64,000 nucleotides of DNA from assembly GCF_001428505.1 (NCBI RefSeq), contig NZ_LMHU01000001.1, positions 1,381,813-1,445,812 of the forward strand. The letters run 5' to 3'. Of this stretch, positions 59,557 through 64,000 are shown one piece after another. A program made the position numbers and the translations under genes. The notes beneath the pieces are model-generated. The model was not told the origin of the DNA, searched no databases, and saw only the letters and a program-made list of their open reading frames with translations. Positions within the stretch are counted from its first letter, which is position 1; the number at the start of each line of letters is the position of its first letter. Origin of the DNA: Terrabacter sp. Root181 (lineage in GTDB: Bacteria > Actinomycetota > Actinomycetes > Actinomycetales > Dermatophilaceae).

Positions 59557-61428
59557 TCACTCGGCCGCAGTGGTCGCGGGCGCGGCCTCGCCACGTGCGG
59601 CGCCGCCCCGACCGGCCCCGCCCCGACGGCGACGGCGCGGCGGACGCGACCCGCCCTCGGCGGCGTCGGACTGTCCGTCGGACCCGGCGTCGGACCCGCT
59701 GCCGGCGGGAGCCGACGACTCGGTGCCGGCGCCCTCACCGGCGGCACCGGCGGCCGCGGCCCCGGCACCACGCGTACGACGGCGGTTGCGGCTGCGACGG
59801 GGACGGCTCTCGCCGGCCTCGGCGGTGGAGTCGCCGGAGTCGCCGGAGTCGCCGGAGTCGGACGACCCGTCGGCGTCGCCACGGGGCCGGTCGGAACGCG
59901 AACGCCCACGCTCGCCGCCACGGTCGCGGTCGCCGCCACGGTCACGGTCGCCACGACCCGGGCCGGAACCGGCGCCGGACTTGCCGTGGCGCTTGCCGGT
60001 CTCGCCGAGGTCCTCGATCTCCTCGGCGCCGAGGCCCGCGAGCTTCTGCTGCGAGCGACGCAGGCGACCCTTGGCGTCGGTCGGGATGTCGAGGTCGGTG
60101 TAGAGGTGGTCCGAGCTCGAGTAGGTCTCCTGCGGCTCGGGGATGCCGAGGTCGAGCGTCTTGTTGATGAGCGCCCAGCGGTGGAGGTCGTCCCAGTCGA
60201 CGAAGGTCACCGCGACACCGGTGTTGCCGGCTCGGGCCGTGCGGCCGATGCGGTGCAGGTAGGTCTTCTCGTCCTCGGGGCACTGGTAGTTGATGACGTG
60301 CGTGACGTTCTCGACGTCGATGCCGCGGGCCGCGACGTCGGTCGCGACGAGGATGTCGACCTTGCCGTTGCGGAAGGCCCGCAGCGCCTGCTCACGGGCG
60401 CCCTGGCCGAGGTCGCCGTGGATCGCGGCGGCCGCGAAGCCCCGCTCGACGAGCTCGTCGGAGACCTTGGCGGCGGTGCGCTTGGTGCGGCTGAAGATGA
60501 TCGTCAGGCCACGGCCGGTGGCCTGCAGCATGCGCGAGAGCATCTCGACCTTGTCCATGGCGTGCGCGCGGTAGACGAACTGCTCGACCGCCTTGACGGT
60601 GTGCGCGTTCTCGGTGTCGTCGCCCATCGCGCGGATGTGCGTCGGCTGCGTCATGTAGCGGCGGGCGAGGGCCACGATGGCGCCCGGCATCGTCGCCGAG
60701 AAGAGCATCGTCTGGCGCGACGCCGGCGTCAGGGACATGAGGGTCTCGACGTCGGGCAGGAAGCCCAGGTCGAGCATCTCGTCAGCCTCGTCGAGCACGA
60801 CCGTGCGCGCCTGCGACAGGTCGAGGTGGCCCTGCTTGGCCAGGTCGATGAGGCGGCCGGGCGTGCCGACGACGACCTCGACGCCGTTCTTGAGGGCCTC
60901 GATCTGCGGCTCGTAGGCGCGCCCGCCGTAGACGGTGAGCACGCGGACGCCGCGCTTGCGACCGGCCCGCTGGAGGTCGCTCGCGACCTGCACGGCGAGC
61001 TCGCGCGTCGGGGCTACGGCGAGGGCCTGCGGCTTGCCGGGACGGGCCTGCTCGTCGAAGCCGGCGTCGCCGGGGGCGAGCACCCGGTTGAGGATCGGCA
61101 CGCCGAACCCGAGCGTCTTGCCGGTGCCGGTCTTGGCCTGGCCGATGATGTCGTGGCCGCCCAGGGCGACGGGCAGCGTCATGGCCTGGATGGGGAAGGG
61201 GTGGACGATGCCGTGCTCGGCGAGCGAGGCGACGATGTCGGGGTGGACGTCGAAGTCGGCGAAGGTCAGCTCGGGGGCGACCGGCTCGGCGGCCGGCTCG
61301 GCCACCTCGGTCTGCTCCGCCGGGGCCTCGGGAGCCGTCGGCTCGACCGTCTCGGCGACGGTGGGCTCGGGCGCGTCCGTGGCGACCCCCGCGTCGGCGG
61401 GGGTCTCGTGGGGCTGGGTCATGGGCAT
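59557..61428 (-). CDS. DEAD-box RNA helicase (RhlE/DeaD-like)
   Basis: ATP-dependent RNA helicase of 623 residues. The helicase core covers about 50-420: Walker A GQAKTGTGKTLGFG (about 95-105), APTRELAVQV, DEADEMLDLGFLPD (about 210), LFSATMP, ATDVAARGIDVENV and YLHRIGRTARAG. Flanks are an Ala/Glu/Pro-rich leader and a Gly/Arg/Asp-rich basic tail of about 170 residues typical of RNA-binding extensions. It probably helps ribosome assembly and mRNA turnover, especially in the cold. ATG 61428 or 61422 could be used. The gene order with ParA and the ferritin-like gene matches Rv3211. Confidence 0.94.
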   Translation of the reverse strand: MPMTQPHETPADAGVATDAPEPTVAETVEPTAPEAPAEQTEVAEPAAEPVAPELTFADFDVHPDIVASLAEHGIVHPFPIQAMTLPVALGGHDIIGQAKTGTGKTLGFGVPILNRVLAPGDAGFDEQARPGKPQALAVAPTRELAVQVASDLQRAGRKRGVRVLTVYGGRAYEPQIEALKNGVEVVVGTPGRLIDLAKQGHLDLSQARTVVLDEADEMLDLGFLPDVETLMSLTPASRQTMLFSATMPGAIVALARRYMTQPTHIRAMGDDTENAHTVKAVEQFVYRAHAMDKVEMLSRMLQATGRGLTIIFSRTKRTAAKVSDELVERGFAAAAIHGDLGQGAREQALRAFRNGKVDILVATDVAARGIDVENVTHVINYQCPEDEKTYLHRIGRTARAGNTGVAVTFVDWDDLHRWALINKTLDLGIPEPQETYSSSDHLYTDLDIPTDAKGRLRRSQQKLAGLGAEEIEDLGETGKRHGKSGAGSGPGRGDRDRGGDRDRGGERGRSRSDRPRGDADGSSDSGDSGDSGDSTAEAGESRPRRSRNRRRTRGAGAAAAGAAGEGAGTESSAPAGSGSDAGSDGQSDAAEGGSRPPRRRRRGGAGRGGAARGEAAPATTAAE

Positions 61429-61649
61429 CTCTCGATCGGCACGAGCACCCCGACGGTGCGGGAGCTCAGTGGCGCGTGACGGGCCGATCGGAGACTGTCA
61501 GGGACGGTGGGTGGCTCTCGCGCTGTGCGGGCTCCACCGGTGCGCGGGGAGTCCGCGAGCACCATCTGGGCAAACCATCGGGCCGACCGGGCACCGAGTT
61601 GTCAAGCCCAGTCTACCGGCATGCGGGCAGAACGCCCGAACTCGTTCAC

Positions 61650-61655
61650 TAGATT
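61650..61655 (+). promoter_or_regulatory. -10 box of ferritin-like gene (leaderless)
   Basis: TAGATT ends 6 nt before the ATG at 61662, in the 233-bp divergent spacer with the helicase gene. Confidence 0.6.
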
Positions 61656-61661
61656 GGGCGC

Positions 61662-62378
61662 ATGAGCGACGACGCGACGCCCGGACCCTCCGTCGACCTG
61701 GCGGGTGAGAGCGCCGACGAGCCCGGCTACCTCGCCGCCGTCACCGACCTGCTCGGGGCGCTGGCGTACGGCGAGCTGCGTGCGTTCAGCCAGCTCGCCA
61801 AGGACGCCGAGCTCGCACCGACGCTGCACCACAAGTCGGCACTCGCGGTCCTCGCCGCCCACGAGCTGAAGAACTACTCGGTGCTCACCGAGCGCCTCCA
61901 GTCCCTCGGCGTCGAGCCGGAGACGGCCATGGAGCCGTTCGTGGCTGCCGTCGATGCCTTCCACGAGCGCACGGCCGCGTCCGACTTCCTCGAAGGCCTC
62001 GTCAAGGCCTACGTCGGTGAGGGCATCGCCCAGGACTTCTACCGGGAGATCTCGCGCTACGTCGACGAGGACACGCGGGCGCTCGTCGTCAGCGTCCTCG
62101 AGGACACGGGGCAGGCCGAGTTCGCGGTCACCGTCGTGCGCGAGGCGATCGCCGCGGACCCGCGGCTCGCCGGCCGGCTGGCGCTCTGGGGGCGCCGCCT
62201 CGTCGGCGAGGCGATCACCCAGGCCCAGCGGGTCGGTGTCGAGCGCGACGCGCTCGCGAGCATCCTCGTCGGCGCACCGGGCCGGGCCGGCGCCGACCTC
62301 GCAGAGCTCGGCCGCATGTTCGCCCGCCTCACCGACGAGCACTCCCGCCGCATGGAGCGCCTCGGCCTCTCGGCCTGA
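61662..62378 (+). CDS. Ferritin-like-fold protein (MiaE-like)
   Basis: Helical protein of 238 residues. Candidate di-iron ligands are Glu in YGELRAFSQL, the E/H pair in LAAHELKNYSVL, Glu in GLVKAYVGEGIAQDF and Glu in LEDTGQAEFAV, an arrangement resembling MiaE/ferritin-like hydroxylases (Rv3210c-type). An oxidative or tRNA-modifying role is unproven. It is divergent from the helicase gene; the leaderless -10 box fixes the start. Confidence 0.82.
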   Translation: MSDDATPGPSVDLAGESADEPGYLAAVTDLLGALAYGELRAFSQLAKDAELAPTLHHKSALAVLAAHELKNYSVLTERLQSLGVEPETAMEPFVAAVDAFHERTAASDFLEGLVKAYVGEGIAQDFYREISRYVDEDTRALVVSVLEDTGQAEFAVTVVREAIAADPRLAGRLALWGRRLVGEAITQAQRVGVERDALASILVGAPGRAGADLAELGRMFARLTDEHSRRMERLGLSA

Positions 62379-62383
62379 GCGGG

Positions 62384-62449
62384 CGTATGCCGCCCTCCCG
62401 GCCGATGCGTGAGTGCACCCGTCCAAGGGGGCGGGGGAGACGGCATACG
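62384..62449 (+). terminator. Hairpin with octamer arms after ferritin-like gene
   Basis: CGTATGCCG and CGGCATACG are 9-bp arms, extended by partly paired CCTCCC/GGGGGAG, around a 30-nt loop. It starts 5 bp after the stop. Confidence 0.5.
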
Positions 62450-62485
62450 AAACCAGCGTGGGCAGCGACGGGTGCACCGGACACG

Positions 62486-62521
62486 CCGAAGGGCCCGACC
62501 GCATGCGGTCGGGCCCTTCGG
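62486..62521. terminator. 36-bp perfect palindrome, bidirectional terminator
   Basis: CCGAAGGGCCCGACCGCA and TGCGGTCGGGCCCTTCGG are exact complements with no loop. It lies between the ferritin-like gene and the convergent GlsB gene and is followed on the minus strand by the GlsB stop 13 bp away. Confidence 0.85.
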
Positions 62522-62533
62522 TCGCAGGGTCGG

Positions 62534-62797
62534 TCAGACCGACTTGCTGGTCATCCGGCCGTAGAGCACGATGATGAGCGCGGCGACGATGGCGCCGAGG
62601 ATCAGCGGGATCCAGGCGATACCCGAGCTGTTCGAGTAGCCGAGCTGGCGCACGACGAACGTCACGACGACGTTGGCGACGATGCCGATGAGGATCGTCA
62701 TGACGAGCGAGATGTTCTGCTTGCCCGGCAGGATGAGGCGGCCGAGGGCACCGATGATGGCACCCACGATGATGGCCCCGATGATTGTTCCGATCAT
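62534..62797 (-). CDS. GlsB/YeaQ/YmgE-family stress membrane protein, copy 1
   Basis: Protein of 87 residues with three hydrophobic helices (about 1-20, 29-50, 62-82), the motif GALGRLILPGKQNIS between the first two, and a short basic end (YGRMTSKSV). This transglycosylase-associated family is stress-induced in many bacteria, but its function is unknown. It has a strong ribosome site (AAGGAGCGTCAC). A paralogue lies 189 bp upstream on the same strand. Confidence 0.88.
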   Translation of the reverse strand: MIGTIIGAIIVGAIIGALGRLILPGKQNISLVMTILIGIVANVVVTFVVRQLGYSNSSGIAWIPLILGAIVAALIIVLYGRMTSKSV

Positions 62798-62986
62798 GTG
62801 ACGCTCCTTCTGGCCGCCGTTCGGACGGCCTCTTGGTCCGCGAGGGGTGCGGACAACACATGCGACGAGATCAATGTCCCACCGCGTGGGGCTGGTGTGG
62901 TGGATGTGGCGCGTGCCATTTCCACCGGGTTTCGCCCGCGAGGGGACGAAGGTGACGAGACCTCCGTCGGAGGCTCGTCGGGAGCG

Positions 62987-63259
62987 TCAGCGCGTCTGGC
63001 GGTTGCCGGTGACCATGCCGTAGCCGACGATGAGCGCGGCGGCGACGACGACACCGATGAGGCCGGAGATCCAGTCGATCCCCTTGGTGTCACTGACGCC
63101 CGTGGCCTTGTAGTAGATGAACGCGCCGATGAGTGAGCCGACGGCGCCGAGGACCACGGTGAGCAGGACGCTCATGTGCTGCTTGCCGGGGAGCACAAAC
63201 CGGGCGAGCGGTCCCACGATCGCACCCGCGACGAGGGCGGCAAGGATGGTTCCGATCAT
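62987..63259 (-). CDS. GlsB/YeaQ/YmgE-family stress membrane protein, copy 2
   Basis: Protein of 90 residues paralogous to the gene at 62534: both start MIGTI and share RxxLPGKQ(N/H)(I/M)S and a third helix ending in YG-M/R. Three hydrophobic helices are predicted. The ATG 63259 follows GAAGGAGGAAGCG; a longer open frame to 63358 is not needed. The 189 bp between the copies holds no clear terminator. Confidence 0.87.
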   Translation of the reverse strand: MIGTILAALVAGAIVGPLARFVLPGKQHMSVLLTVVLGAVGSLIGAFIYYKATGVSDTKGIDWISGLIGVVVAAALIVGYGMVTGNRQTR

Positions 63260-63406
63260 GTCTACGCTTCCTCCTTCGAGCCCGCTGCGCGGGCGGCGAC
63301 GACCGGGCGTTCCCGGCTCGTTCCTCCACCTTGTACCCGCATGACGGCCTCGGGCCACACCCGCGTCGGCCGGCCTCGCGTGCGGGTGGGAGCGGAGGCA
63401 TGACGA

Positions 63407-63435
63407 AGGCCGCCGACCGTGTCGGTCGGCGGCCT
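63407..63435 (-). terminator. Terminator of DUF3107 gene
   Basis: AGGCCGCCGACCG and CGGTCGGCGGCCT form a 13-bp perfect stem with loop TGT, 89 bp beyond the DUF3107 stop. The remaining 63260-63523 spacer shows only a weaker CACCCGC/GCGGGTG hairpin near 63359. Confidence 0.75.
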
Positions 63436-63523
63436 CCGTCAGCCCGTGTCACTCGTGGTCAGTCGGCGGTGATGCCGTGGCCGACGCCGGGACTGCTTGC
63501 AGGGGAGTGCTCCTCGGACGCGT

Positions 63524-63745
63524 TCAATGAGCGCCGAAGCCGACGCCCGACTTGCGCTCCGCACCGGTCGTCACGTAGCCGATCGAGGCGGAGGGCACCA
63601 TGATGCGACCGCCCTTGTCGTCGACGAGCTCGAGGGCCTCGGAGCCGAGCGACGCCTTGACGGCGGCGAAGATCTCTTCGCTGCTCTGGGTCGTCTCGAA
63701 GGTGATCTCGCGTGCCACGTTCTGCACGCCGATGCGGACCTCCAC
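63524..63745 (-). CDS. DUF3107 small protein
   Basis: Protein of 73 residues: VRIGVQNVAREITFETTQSS near the start and PSASIGYVTTGAERKSGVGF at the end. It is a conserved actinobacterial family (Rv3208A, TB9.4) of unknown function. The GTG start is at 63745 with GAAAGCAGG upstream. In mycobacteria it lies beside a TetR regulator and near the helicase, as it does here. Confidence 0.92.
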   Translation of the reverse strand: MEVRIGVQNVAREITFETTQSSEEIFAAVKASLGSEALELVDDKGGRIMVPSASIGYVTTGAERKSGVGFGAH

Positions 63746-63801
63746 GTCAAACCTGCTTTCTCAGTTCTGGTGGACGCGGTCGACCACGTCCTGTCGTCAC
63801 C

Positions 63802-64000
63802 TTAACGAGCGGGAGTGCCGACCGATTCCCTGGCCGCGCCACCGGGCCTGTCGCCCTCGTCGCCGCGGCCCTCGCCCCGGCCGACGGCCGGGAAAGCGCC
63901 GAAGCCACGACGGATGAGCGCGGCGGTGAGGCGCACGGCCGTCTCCTTCGAGAGCGTCGCCTCGTGGGTGAGCCAGTGGCGTGCCGAGGTCTGCGCCAGG
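63802..64000 (-). CDS. TetR-family regulator, C-terminal end (partial)
   Basis: The last 65 codons of a leftward gene, entering from the right edge and ending with TAA at 63802-63804. The visible sequence includes SARHWLTHEATLSKETAVRL and TAALIRRGFGAFP, which I recall as the end of the Rv3208-type TetR repressor, followed by a Gly/Arg/Glu-rich tail. The DNA-binding domain is outside the window. The position 57 bp before DUF3107 supports the assignment. Confidence 0.72.
   Translation of the reverse strand, partial: LAQTSARHWLTHEATLSKETAVRLTAALIRRGFGAFPAVGRGEGRGDEGDRPGGAARESVGTPAR

Noticed and set aside
59365-61479. Long rightward frame opposite the DEAD-box helicase
   Set aside because: Same GC artefact; all helicase motifs are on the minus strand.

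Overview
This 64 kb window is a chromosomal segment of a very GC-rich actinobacterium. The gene content fits Micrococcales, plausibly the Intrasporangiaceae/Dermatophilaceae; the family is an inference, because no rRNA gene is present. Evidence for an actinobacterium includes DUF3117 and DUF3107 proteins, a mycothiol-type TIGR03083 protein, an actinobacterial DapD, and the order sigE - anti-sigma factor - htrA - tatB - mrp. Genes are dense on both strands and many overlap by 4 bp (GTGA/ATGA). I see no tRNA, rRNA, CRISPR array, phage or complete insertion sequence.

1-30.5 kb is mostly conserved chromosome. It holds ferredoxin and dapC, citrate synthase, dapD and dapE (lysine/peptidoglycan branch), a LOG-family protein, a DivIVA-domain protein, a PIG-V-type mannosyltransferase and an orphan AbiEi-like gene. 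It continues with a PaaG-like hydratase/isomerase, DUF3117, an O-methyltransferase and the envelope-stress block sigE-antisigma-htrA-tatB. After a decayed ABC transporter come mrp, DUF1003 and an MgtE-like CBS protein, two CoA-ester lyases, a GNAT enzyme, a lipoprotein esterase, an FdhF/YdeP-type molybdopterin oxidoreductase, a peptidase-like protein, proS (short type) and a nitroreductase. The order closely follows the M. tuberculosis Rv1177-Rv1232c gene order as I remember it.

30.5-36.1 kb is the most unusual part. A RIO-type kinase is divergent from a 1147-residue protein that joins an alpha/beta-hydrolase, an Ala/Lys/Pro linker, a beta-rich region and a CHAT protease domain. A stand-alone caspase-like protease with an intact His/Cys dyad follows 61 bp later. 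It looks like a two-protease, one-lipase-like regulated death or defence module.

36-46 kb holds an acyl-CoA dehydrogenase, a general-stress membrane protein, a lipoprotein, aminopeptidase P, a ThrE exporter, a MaoC hydratase, a second AbiEi-like/nuclease-like gene framed by two copies of a 73-bp hairpin, a PHP phosphoesterase and MarC. 46-54 kb is a catabolic cluster: two divergent thiolases, a carotenoid-cleavage-type oxygenase, a double-HxlR regulator, a CoA ligase and a nitronate-monooxygenase-like flavoprotein. 54-64 kb returns to core genes (RecB-like nuclease, FkbM methyltransferase, ParA, alcohol dehydrogenase, DEAD-box helicase, ferritin-like protein, GlsB pair, DUF3107, TetR), partly matching the Rv3213c-Rv3208 neighbourhood.

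Three non-coding signals recur: two families of about 73-bp hairpins with compensatory changes, a strongly over-used octamer CGGCATAC/GTATGCCG (35 sites counted by eye), and -10 boxes (TANNNT) placed 6-7 nt before the start codon, which implies leaderless transcripts.
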